Source: Hyphomicrobiales bacterium
Lineage (GTDB): Bacteria; Pseudomonadota; Alphaproteobacteria; Rhizobiales; JACESI01
Assembly: GCA_039973685.1 (NCBI GenBank)
Contig: JBDWKL010000030.1
Location: forward strand, 1 to 40,084
Length of the DNA: 40,084 bases
Direction of reading: 5' to 3'
A program made the position numbers and the translations under genes. The notes under the pieces are model-generated. The model was not told the origin of the DNA. It did not search any database and saw nothing but the letters and a program-made list of their open reading frames with translations. This document shows positions 16,797 to 24,321 of this stretch, in pieces. Numbering within the stretch: position 1 is the stretch's first letter; the number at the start of each line of letters is the position of its first letter.

Positions 16797-17798
16797 TTAT
16801 TTACCGCGGATTGCAGCTAATAGATCAGTTGCATTCAATTCAGCAGCATATTCGTTTTGAACTGATTGAACCAACTCAAGAAGCTTTTCGCGATTTTCAA
16901 ACTCTTGAACTTTGATCTGACCTGCATCGATCATCTCTTGAAGTTTTACGCCATCTTCACGTGATTCCAATTCACGACCAAATGCACCAGCTTCTTTGGC
17001 AGCTTTTGAAACAGCTACTTGCAATGCTTCTGGAAGTTTGCGGAATGTTTTACCACTCATCACGATTGGACGAACAGTAATTGTGTGACGTGTCAATGTA
17101 ACGTTTGGCGCAACTTCGTAGAACTTAAGGTTCTGGATACTTGCAGCTTCGTTTTCAAAGCCAGCGATAACGCCAGACTGAATTGCATTGTAAACTTCGT
17201 TATATGCAATCGCAGAAGGTGCTGCTGTTAGTGCAGAGAAGATACGCGCTTGGATAGGTGCACCCATCACGCGCATTTTGTGACCGTTAAGCTCATCCAA
17301 GTTGCCAATTGGCTCTTTTGAAAGAAGGTTACGTGTACCACCACCAGTATAACCAATGATCTTAATGTCAGCTTTTTCAAGGAGTTCTGCTTCTAGTGGC
17401 GCAAGAACATCACTTGATAGAACCGCATTCCAGTGATCCAAGTCACGGAACAAGAACGGCATATCCATGAGTGGGATAGACGGTGCAAATTTCGCCATGT
17501 TTGAAGGCGCCATGATTGTATAATCAATAGCAACGCCCTGCTGTAGGAAGTTTGCGTAGTCTTTTTCAACACCAAGCTCACCGTTGAGGCGAAGGTCAAA
17601 TTTTACGTCGCCGTCATAGTACTGATCTACAAGTTCACCGAACTTAACCATTGTTTTTGTAAATGCGTGCTTATCATCAAACATGCTTGCGCCGCGAAGT
17701 GTTACTTCTTGTGCGAAAGTTGTTGTTGCAGCAGCACCAAGTACAGCTACGAGCGGCAAACTAACCGCAAGCTTCTTTACAGTTTTCAACAATGTCAT
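16797..17798 (-). CDS. dctP: TRAP transporter solute-binding protein, DctP type (probable uronate binder)
   Basis: This 333-residue protein has a signal peptide (MTLLKTVKKLAVSLPLVAVLGAAATTTFA, cleavage near residue 29) and a DctP fold. The expected ligand arginine is in NGHKMRVMGAPIQAR. The second conserved block reads NEVYNAIQSGVIAGFENEAASI. The GGTRNLLS segment and LTRHTITVRPIVMSG are also typical. Ribosome binding site AGGAGGAAA lies before ATG 17798. It is the first gene of dctP-dctQ-dctM-kdgK and divergent from the GntR gene. Uronate or aldonate binding is inferred from KdgK and UxuA nearby; the sequence alone does not fix the ligand. Confidence 0.9.
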   Translation of the reverse strand: MTLLKTVKKLAVSLPLVAVLGAAATTTFAQEVTLRGASMFDDKHAFTKTMVKFGELVDQYYDGDVKFDLRLNGELGVEKDYANFLQQGVAIDYTIMAPSNMAKFAPSIPLMDMPFLFRDLDHWNAVLSSDVLAPLEAELLEKADIKIIGYTGGGTRNLLSKEPIGNLDELNGHKMRVMGAPIQARIFSALTAAPSAIAYNEVYNAIQSGVIAGFENEAASIQNLKFYEVAPNVTLTRHTITVRPIVMSGKTFRKLPEALQVAVSKAAKEAGAFGRELESREDGVKLQEMIDAGQIKVQEFENREKLLELVQSVQNEYAAELNATDLLAAIRGK

Positions 17799-18091
17799 AT
17801 TTTCCTCCTACTATGAACATTCTCTAATCTTGGCTCTCAAACCAATTTGAAAGCTCGAATTTCCAGATTATTGATCCAGAGATAATCCTTCGAAATACAA
17901 TTCGTCAAGCAAAATGTAGACTAGTATGGTAATTATTTTTGTGCAACACTTCCGTAATAGTAAGGTGAATAAACATAACTTCTGGTAATAACTCAGAGAT
18001 TATCGATAATTGTATCCAGTGCTTTTAAAAGCTAACCTGCACTCGGATTCGAATTTCGAATGCGTTAATATAGAGAATAGTGGATATAACG
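17799..18091. other. Divergent regulatory region between dctP and the uronate GntR gene
   Basis: This stretch of about 290 bp has no coding content that I can support. It contains a candidate operator at 17920-17934 (entered separately). A perfect 12-bp palindrome, ATTCGAATTTCGAAT minus its centre bases, also gives an inverted repeat near 18047-18061. A second TGGTAATAACT-like element lies near 17983. It must hold the promoters for both divergent transcripts. Confidence 0.5.
17920..17934 (+). promoter_or_regulatory. Candidate operator, copy 1 (upstream of uronate dctP)
   Basis: ACTAGTATGGTAATT here matches, at 13 of 15 positions, the reverse complement of AACTACCATACCAGT at 18816-18830. The two copies flank the GntR gene and precede the two gene arms, which suggests a shared binding site for that regulator. 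Confidence 0.45.
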
Positions 18092-18781
18092 ATGAACTAT
18101 CAGCATCCTTTAGGGGAGAGTAAAAGACAAACCACTGCTGATGAGGTTTTTCATAAGCTACAATCAGACATCACTTCGTTGCGCTTGTTACCTGGAACCA
18201 AATTATCCGAAGTAGAAGTTGCTAAGTTGTATGAGGTATCACGCCAGCCTGTTCGCGAAGCATTTGTCCGCCTTGGCGACCTAAACCTTCTTCAAATCAG
18301 GCCGCAAAAAGCAACTTTAGTAAAAAAGATATCCATCAATGAATTACAAAATTCACGCTTCATTCGTGCGGCGGTTGAAGTGGAAGTGGTCAAAAGAGCC
18401 TGCCATCAAGCCACAGATGAGGGTTTAGATCTGATTGATCATAATTTGTCTGAACAAGCTGAAGCAGTCAAAACAAAAGATGCAAAACAGTTGCAAAATC
18501 TTGATTATGAATTTCATCGTTTGATTTGTTCAGCGGCCGATTGTTTGCCAGCCTTTCGTACAATTGTAGAAAACAGAAGATACACAGATCGCGTTTGCAC
18601 ATTAGAGCTCGCAAATGTGTCTGGAATGTCTGAAGTCCTCGAAGGACATCAAAACATTATTGATGCCATCAAGAATAAAAATGAAGAAGAAGCAGTTGCA
18701 ATGACGAGGATCCACCTCGCCCACCTTGATGACACACTGGCAGATGCTCACGAGCACTACCCAGATTATTTTGAAGACTAA
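18092..18781 (+). CDS. GntR-family regulator, FCD subgroup (uronate operon regulator)
   Basis: The N-terminal winged helix reads DEVFHKLQSDITSLRLLPGT, then LSEVEVAKLYEVSRQPVREAFVRLGDLNLLQIRPQKATLV. An FCD domain follows (SRFIRAAVEVEVVKRA, then LDYEFHRLICSAADC, then a late LEGHQNIIDAI histidine). The start is placed at ATG 18092, with GTGGA eight bases before; the in-frame GTG at 18080 would add four residues. Product length is 229 residues. It sits between the dctPQM-kdgK arm and the SDR-uxuA arm, 109 bp before the SDR gene, so it is the obvious regulator of both. A uronate or aldonate intermediate is the probable effector. Confidence 0.88.
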   Translation: MNYQHPLGESKRQTTADEVFHKLQSDITSLRLLPGTKLSEVEVAKLYEVSRQPVREAFVRLGDLNLLQIRPQKATLVKKISINELQNSRFIRAAVEVEVVKRACHQATDEGLDLIDHNLSEQAEAVKTKDAKQLQNLDYEFHRLICSAADCLPAFRTIVENRRYTDRVCTLELANVSGMSEVLEGHQNIIDAIKNKNEEEAVAMTRIHLAHLDDTLADAHEHYPDYFED

Positions 18782-18800
18782 ATTCAGTTAAATTGTTTCA

Positions 18801-18830
18801 TTGACATACCTAATTAACTACCATACCAGT
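18801..18830 (+). promoter_or_regulatory. Promoter -35 with candidate operator, copy 2 (upstream of SDR-uxuA)
   Basis: A consensus TTGACA lies at 18801-18806. The 15-mer AACTACCATACCAGT at 18816-18830 covers the place where the -10 element should be (CATACC or nearby). It is the inverted near-copy of 17920-17934. A bound regulator would block the promoter, which fits repression. The -10 itself is weak. Confidence 0.5.
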
Positions 18831-18890
18831 TGTAAGGCAATCTAAGAGATTGTTTCAATTAATGTAGGCAATGGTATCAAGGATTCCCCC

Positions 18891-19640
18891 ATGAACTTAG
18901 AAGGCAAAACAGCAATTGTTACTGGCGGCGGCCGCGACATTGGTCGTGCGTGCGCAATGCGATTGGCTAAAGACGGCGCGCGTGTCGTTATCAATTATCA
19001 CTCCAGTAGCGAAGGCGCTGATTCTGCTGTCAAAGAAATCACTGACATGGGCGGAAAGGCTTTTGCTCAACAAGGTGACATGACCAAACAAGCAGACGTT
19101 GAGGCGCTTATAGCCGAAACACGAAAGCAATTTGGTGAATCAATTGACGTGCTCGTTCACGTCACAGGCGGTCTGGTTGCTCGCAAAACTTTTGATGACA
19201 TGGACCACGATCACTGGAACACAGTGATGGACCTCAATGTGACCTCACTATTCCATATCTCAAAAGCTGCAATCCCATTTATGCCAACTGGCAGCAGCAT
19301 CGTAACATTTGCCTCCCAAGCAGGCCGTGATGGCGGTGGCCCAGGTGCGATCGCCTATGCTGCGTCAAAAGGTGCCGTGATGACGATGACACGCGGTATG
19401 GCGAAAGAACTCGGTCCAAATATCCGCGTCAATTCAATCTGCCCAGGCATGATTGACACAGACTTCCATAATGTCTTCACTAAGCCACAAGTTCGCCAGA
19501 ACGTATCTAATGCTGCTGCTGTTAAGCGCGAAGGAACATCAGATGAAGTTGCTAACTTAGTGTCATTCCTTGCAGGTGATGAAGCATCCTTCATGACTGG
19601 CACATGTATTGATATTAATGGAGGCATTCTCTACTCATAG
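18891..19640 (+). CDS. SDR-family NAD(P)-dependent oxidoreductase (probable uronate-pathway reductase)
   Basis: This 249-residue classical short-chain dehydrogenase has the cofactor loop [10 protein letters not shown] (residues about 11-20), a later LVHVTGG in place of the usual NNAG, the catalytic serine in VTFASQAGR, and YAASK with catalytic Tyr/Lys. It ends with the usual [16 protein letters not shown] precedes ATG 18891. It is 42 bp upstream of uxuA. The uronate route needs a reductase making mannonate from fructuronate (normally UxuB, a different family) or reducing 4-deoxy-5-ketouronate to KDG (SDR enzymes in alginate degraders). Either role is possible here. The basic or small residue after the glycine loop that would set NADH/NADPH choice cannot be judged safely. 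Confidence 0.85.
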   Translation: MNLEGKTAIVTGGGRDIGRACAMRLAKDGARVVINYHSSSEGADSAVKEITDMGGKAFAQQGDMTKQADVEALIAETRKQFGESIDVLVHVTGGLVARKTFDDMDHDHWNTVMDLNVTSLFHISKAAIPFMPTGSSIVTFASQAGRDGGGPGAIAYAASKGAVMTMTRGMAKELGPNIRVNSICPGMIDTDFHNVFTKPQVRQNVSNAAAVKREGTSDEVANLVSFLAGDEASFMTGTCIDINGGILYS

Positions 19641-19682
19641 TGAGAAGAGAATAAAGCCACCTGACGAAAAAGGCTCTGTTGG

Positions 19683-20897
19683 ATGAAGCAAACTTGGCGT
19701 TGGTTTGGTCCAACAGACACCACCACTACAAATGCTATGGTTCAGGCGGGCGTAGAAGGTGTTGTTACATCGCTGTACCACATTCCTTCAGGCGCCGTTT
19801 GGCCACTAGACGAGATCAAATCGCGTCAAAAAGAAATTGCATCCCTAGAAGATGGAAGCCCATCAGGGCTTTCATGGGATGTGGTTGAAAGTGTGCCTGT
19901 CTCAGAAGAAATCAAAACCCAATCAGGCGATTGGCGGGCGCATATTGAGGCTTATAAAGAAAGCCTAAAACACCTGTCTGAATGCGGCATCGCCACGGTT
20001 TGTTATAACTTCATGCCCGTCCTCGATTGGACCCGCACCACCCTACGCGCAAAACAGCCAAGCGGCGCTTTCGCCATGCACTTTGATGTGATTGATTTTG
20101 CGGTGTTTGATATTCACCTGCTTGAACGGGAGAACGCAGCCCGCGATTTTCCGAAAGATATCATCGAAAAAGCAAAAGCTCGTTTCGATGACATGACAGC
20201 TGATGAACGCCATGGTCTGGCTTCAAACATAGTCTCAGGACTACCAGGTGCCAATGACAATTGGACCTTAAAAGATGTTCGCGAACTGCTGAGCACCTAC
20301 GAGAACATTAGCGCTGAGCAACTGCGTGAAAATTTAATCACGTTCCTAAAGCTGGTCACTCCCTTTGCCGCAGAAGTTGGCATCAACCTTTGCTGCCATC
20401 CAGATGATCCCCCCTTCTCCATTCTGGGTCTGCCCAGAATAATGTCCACGATCGAGGACTATGAAAAGATCATGCAGGCAGTGGATGTTCCGCAAAATGG
20501 CATCACCCTTTGTACGGGCTCCATGGGCGTGCTTCCAAAGGTTGATTTCGTAAGCTTCATCAAAAAATGGGGCCACAGAATTCACTTCGCCCACTTACGC
20601 AACACCCAGCGAACGGGTGAAGCAAGTGATACTATGTTCAGTTTTTTCGAAGCCGAGCACCTAGGTGGTGATACCGATATGGTCTCCGTCATCGCTGAAT
20701 TGCTTGCAGAAGAAAAACGCCGCAAGGCTGCGGGCCAAGAAAATTGGGAAATCCCCATGCGCCCCGATCATGGGCAAGATATTTTGCATGACATTGGAAG
20801 CAATCAATTACCAGGCTACCCGCTTCTAGGCCGCTTAAAAGGCTTGGCTGAACTAAGAGGCGTTATGACAGCGCTGAATAGTTCGCACCGCGTTTGA
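19683..20897 (+). CDS. uxuA: D-mannonate dehydratase
   Basis: This 404-residue protein is close to the usual UxuA length (about 394). The start MKQTWRWFGPTDTTTTNAMVQAGVEGVVTSLYHIPSGAVW is diagnostic. It also has YNFMPVLDWTRT, the metal-site region GINLCCHPDDPPFSILGLPRI, LCTGSMGV, IHFAHLRNT and MRPDHGQD. It dehydrates D-mannonate to 2-keto-3-deoxygluconate in the cytoplasm. AAAAAGG lies about ten bases before ATG 19683. KdgK, encoded on the divergent arm, would phosphorylate the product. Regulation by the adjacent GntR protein is likely. Confidence 0.96.
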   Translation: MKQTWRWFGPTDTTTTNAMVQAGVEGVVTSLYHIPSGAVWPLDEIKSRQKEIASLEDGSPSGLSWDVVESVPVSEEIKTQSGDWRAHIEAYKESLKHLSECGIATVCYNFMPVLDWTRTTLRAKQPSGAFAMHFDVIDFAVFDIHLLERENAARDFPKDIIEKAKARFDDMTADERHGLASNIVSGLPGANDNWTLKDVRELLSTYENISAEQLRENLITFLKLVTPFAAEVGINLCCHPDDPPFSILGLPRIMSTIEDYEKIMQAVDVPQNGITLCTGSMGVLPKVDFVSFIKKWGHRIHFAHLRNTQRTGEASDTMFSFFEAEHLGGDTDMVSVIAELLAEEKRRKAAGQENWEIPMRPDHGQDILHDIGSNQLPGYPLLGRLKGLAELRGVMTALNSSHRV

Positions 20898-21005
20898 CGC
20901 TTAAATTTTCGAAACGCTCTGTTTGGCCACTTCGCATTTCAAGTATTTACATTGCCAAACAACGAACATCTTGTTCTAAGTGTATAGACTGAGGACTTAC
21001 ACGGG

Positions 21006-21022
21006 CTAGCTGTGGCAGCTAG
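21006..21022 (+). promoter_or_regulatory. Hairpin abutting the start codon of the mechanosensitive channel gene
   Basis: CTAGCTG (21006-21012), loop TGG, and CAGCTAG (21016-21022) form a perfect 7-bp stem ending one base before ATG 21023. It would occupy the ribosome-binding region of that start. Either it limits translation, or the true start is ATG 21035. Confidence 0.4.
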
Positions 21023-22564
21023 ATGGTTTTAGAAATGGAATTCTTGAGCGCTATTGATCGAATAGTACAGGATCATGTTTGGTTTTCATTGGCAATCGTG
21101 CTGGTTTTATTGGTTTGGATTGCAATAACCAGATACTTTTTTTACGAAGCGACGAGCCAAAAGCATCAATCTATCGTTGCAACGGTTGATTTGGTTTTAT
21201 TTCCAGCAGCCATCTTAAGCATCGGCGGCTTGCTATACTTCAGCCTACAAAGCACTCAATTTTCGCTGGTTGAAACGCAACTGCAGTTCGTTGTGCATTT
21301 AATGGCGATACTGGCACTCAGCTGGTGCGTGGCTCGCTTCATCGAAATTTTCATTCTCTCAAAATCTAAACGTGATGATATTTCGAACTATCTACCTGGC
21401 TTAGAACGCGGCCTCCTCTATATCAGCGCGCTCTTCATTGGCTTGATGATTTTTTTGAACATGCGTGATGTTTCGATAACGGGCCTTTATGTTTCAACAG
21501 GTGCCGCAGCGGCCTTGATTGCCTTTGCAATGCAACGCACGTTAGGCGATCTATTTTCAGGCATTGCCCTTAGCATAGAGCATCCCTTCAGGGTTGGTGA
21601 TTGGGTTGAACTTAGCGATGGAACACAAGGCAAAATCATCGACATCAATTGGCGAGCCACACGCATTCGCGCATGGGATAATGCAACAATGATTGTTCCC
21701 AATAGCGAATTGGCTCAACAAAGCATCAAGAATTTGCACGGGGCGGGTCATTCATTTTCCCCATGGTACGAGATAAAAATATCAGCCGATGTGGACCCAC
21801 GATTTGCTAAAGCTTTACTGCTTGAAGCAGCACTACGTTGTAGCAAGGTTATGAAGAGCCCTCTTCCCGTTGTGCGCCTGAAAGATGCGACCACCATCCC
21901 CTACACATACATGGTTTGGGTTCACTACAAAGATTTCCTCACTATGTTTGCTGGGCGAGAAGAGCTTTTCCGTGAAATTCATTATGGCCTAAAACAAGCA
22001 GGTATTCAGGTAGCGCCTGACACGTATGAAATTCATTCGCGCCGTGCTGAAACCATGAATATTGAGCTTCCCTCTGTCCTGCTCGCCCTCAAAGGGTTGG
22101 ATGTGGCAAACATTCTAACCGATCGTGAAGTCGAGCAAATGGCGAGCATGAGCCAACACCATTCATTTGAAGCAGGCACTGTCATTTTGCCGGAAGGTGA
22201 TACAGCAACTTCATTCGACATTCTCTCCACTGGCATCATTGAATCGAGCATCCAAACCAACAAAGGCGTTTCAAAAACGGTTGATCGGCTCAAGCCGGGG
22301 CAGTATTTTGGCATTGCCTCAATGATAACCGATAACCCATCGTTTTTAGAATTTACCGCAATAACCGATGTGTCCCTTATTCGGGTCGACCTAGATTGCT
22401 TCCGCACAATTATAAGTAATCGCCCAGAACTATCAGAAGAACTCGCAGAAATTGTCAAGCAGCGCATGGATGCAGCGGAAGACGCGCGGGCCTTCTGCAA
22501 CAAACCGCCGCAAAAACTTTCTGTCCAAGAAATATTGAAGAGCGTGGAAAAATTATTGCACTAG
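21023..22564 (+). CDS. MscS-family mechanosensitive channel with C-terminal cyclic-nucleotide-binding domain
   Basis: At 513 residues (or 509 from ATG 21035), it starts with several membrane helices (about residues 15-165). The MscS pore helix and beta domain follow (GAAAALIAFAMQRTLGDLFSGIALSIEHPFRVGDWVELSDGTQGKI, about 158-210), then IVPNSELAQQSIKN. Residues about 370-495 form a Crp-like cyclic-nucleotide-binding fold (FEAGTVILPEGDTATSFDILSTGIIE, then LKPGQYFGIASMI). The typical phosphate-binding arginine/serine cassette is not clear. Members of this class open on membrane tension and may be modulated by cyclic nucleotides. It stands alone, and neither possible start has a good ribosome binding site. 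Confidence 0.88.
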   Translation: MVLEMEFLSAIDRIVQDHVWFSLAIVLVLLVWIAITRYFFYEATSQKHQSIVATVDLVLFPAAILSIGGLLYFSLQSTQFSLVETQLQFVVHLMAILALSWCVARFIEIFILSKSKRDDISNYLPGLERGLLYISALFIGLMIFLNMRDVSITGLYVSTGAAAALIAFAMQRTLGDLFSGIALSIEHPFRVGDWVELSDGTQGKIIDINWRATRIRAWDNATMIVPNSELAQQSIKNLHGAGHSFSPWYEIKISADVDPRFAKALLLEAALRCSKVMKSPLPVVRLKDATTIPYTYMVWVHYKDFLTMFAGREELFREIHYGLKQAGIQVAPDTYEIHSRRAETMNIELPSVLLALKGLDVANILTDREVEQMASMSQHHSFEAGTVILPEGDTATSFDILSTGIIESSIQTNKGVSKTVDRLKPGQYFGIASMITDNPSFLEFTAITDVSLIRVDLDCFRTIISNRPELSEELAEIVKQRMDAAEDARAFCNKPPQKLSVQEILKSVEKLLH

Positions 22565-22890
22565 CGTTGTTGAGTGATGTTGCTAAGTGCGCACCCCACC
22601 CGAGTTTATGGCGCTTCATATGACGGCGTGACTTCGAAAACCGAAGAGACAAGAACCCGTCTAATCAGCATAAACCAGCCTCAACAGGTAAAGCCTCAAT
22701 AAAATTACTGACTTGAATCCCTGCCTCATAAGTTAACTTATGCATAACGGGAGGAATAAAAACATAAATTGTTTTCAGAATAAAAATTATTGAATCCAGC
22801 GTAAGATAAAGCTTACTGAGGCTATTTTTATATTTAATCCGTCCAATTTTGGATGAAATACGGGATTATTTACTATTGGGGGCGTCCGCA
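22565..22890. other. Non-coding gap with a 16-bp palindrome upstream of the VanZ-like gene
   Basis: No gene is supported in this 326-bp stretch. It contains CATAAGTTAACTTATG at 22727-22742, a perfect 16-bp palindrome. It also holds a direct repeat AGCCTCAA about 15 bp apart (near 22677 and 22692) and a GGGAGGAA at 22749-22756 that is not followed by a usable start codon. AT-rich sequence follows to the start at 22891. Confidence 0.5.
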
Positions 22891-24102
22891 ATGCTTAAAA
22901 GAAACAATTTGAACGTGATTGGACTGATTTTGGTCTTTCTTATTGTTGTTGCGTTTCAATATACGGCACCACACGTGATAAAGCTCGCTTTAAAAGCAAA
23001 TGCAGAAAACACAGGCCTCTCCATAGCTCAACTGATGGGGCGCCGCATTCCCGATCTTGGTCTCTTGAACAAGGACGATGTTTTTTTTCGTGATTTAGAT
23101 CATTCAATCAAAATGAAGCGGGTCGAACATCTTGCAGCGGATGTTCTTGCAGCCGAAAGAATCCATCAAATTGATTTCATCAATTCTGATTGCATGTGCG
23201 CAATTAGCCTTGGGTCTTACGAGACAAAGGATAATCAAAAACAAGCAAAAGTGTTCCACAAATCCTATGGATATAAGCGAGCAGCGTTTACAGGTTTGAA
23301 GCAGCGAGATTTTAAAGCTTTCAAAGAAGACATAGGAAACCATGTATTCTTCGATATAAAGAAGCATTCACCAAGGACTATTGGTAGCCATCTAAAATAT
23401 CAGTTACCTGTAAATCGTGAGCTCCTTTCTCAATTGATCAACGGTCGACAAGACGTAACATTCGTCAAAGACACACCACTTCCTTACCAACCAGAGGCTT
23501 TTGGCGAGGTGTATCATATGGTGAAAGTGGATGGCCATGTGGCTTACATTATCAGAATTATGGTCGATTTGAGCGCGGCATCAAGCGCCTACAACGATGC
23601 CGCAAACACCATTTTCTGGATTGGGTTTGGGCTTCTTGGCTTCGGCTTCTTCTACCCAGTGCTTTGCCAAACAATTACTCAAGCAGAGCAAGCAACAAAG
23701 AAACAAGAAACGACCAAGACACCGCCTATCGCTCGCTTCGAAATTTTCACAATATTAGCGTTATCGTCAATCGTGCTCATTTTGTCATTCAGTAACCCAC
23801 TAACGAATATGGGTGACATGATATCGATCGATAAATTCAAACACGTAATAGCCTATGCGGCGCTGGGTTTTGTGGCCTTATATGGCCGCAAGACGGCAAC
23901 CAGCAGTTTTGTAGCAGTAATCGCCCTCCTCAGCTTTGGTATTGCCATTGAATTTCTGCAGCCGTTGTTTGGCCGCGAAGCAGATGCGCTCGATTTTGTA
24001 GCGAACGTTGTTGGCATTGCCATCTCATGCTGCGCTCTGCTGATCGTTAGAAACTTCGACAGCACTCAACCAGCAGCAACTAGCGCTAATATCGACCCGT
24101 AA
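22891..24102 (+). CDS. VanZ-like membrane protein with N-terminal extracytoplasmic domain
   Basis: The start is taken as ATG 22891 (GGGGGC eight bases before; MLKRNN then a membrane helix), giving 403 residues. ATG 22849 would add 14 residues without a ribosome binding site. Layout: helix 1 about 9-25, an extracytoplasmic region of about 190 residues, helix 2 (IFWIGFGLLGFGFFYPVLC), a short charged linker, then four C-terminal helices forming a VanZ-like domain. The conserved VanZ residues are visible as DKFKHVIAYAALGF and IEFLQPLFGREADALDFVANVVG. VanZ-like proteins are poorly understood; the founding member gives low-level teicoplanin resistance. The N-terminal half is not recognised and resembles a sensor-like periplasmic domain only in general layout. 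Confidence 0.78.
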   Translation: MLKRNNLNVIGLILVFLIVVAFQYTAPHVIKLALKANAENTGLSIAQLMGRRIPDLGLLNKDDVFFRDLDHSIKMKRVEHLAADVLAAERIHQIDFINSDCMCAISLGSYETKDNQKQAKVFHKSYGYKRAAFTGLKQRDFKAFKEDIGNHVFFDIKKHSPRTIGSHLKYQLPVNRELLSQLINGRQDVTFVKDTPLPYQPEAFGEVYHMVKVDGHVAYIIRIMVDLSAASSAYNDAANTIFWIGFGLLGFGFFYPVLCQTITQAEQATKKQETTKTPPIARFEIFTILALSSIVLILSFSNPLTNMGDMISIDKFKHVIAYAALGFVALYGRKTATSSFVAVIALLSFGIAIEFLQPLFGREADALDFVANVVGIAISCCALLIVRNFDSTQPAATSANIDP

Positions 24103-24321
24103 TTTTTGCACGCGCGCGCTTTTAGTTCCGCATCCAGTTTCGTTGGGTTGATCTTGTTAGAAGTATGCAGGTGGCATTCCCCATGCCGCAGAATACATTT
24201 GGCGTAAATAGTGAAACTCACAAGCTATTGATCAGAAAATTCACGATCTCGACAAAATTCAATATATATTTTATGACTGAAAATCAGAATAAATATTTGT
24301 ATGGATATCGGGTAGTTAGAC

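Noticed and set aside
22033-22503. 156-residue minus-strand ORF
   Set aside because: It is antisense to the cyclic-nucleotide-binding half of the channel gene, with serine-rich low-complexity translation; a shadow frame.
22749-22756. Strong ribosome-binding-like GGGAGGAA in the gap before the VanZ-like gene
   Set aside because: The only nearby start is a TTG that reaches a stop after four codons, so no gene is supported.
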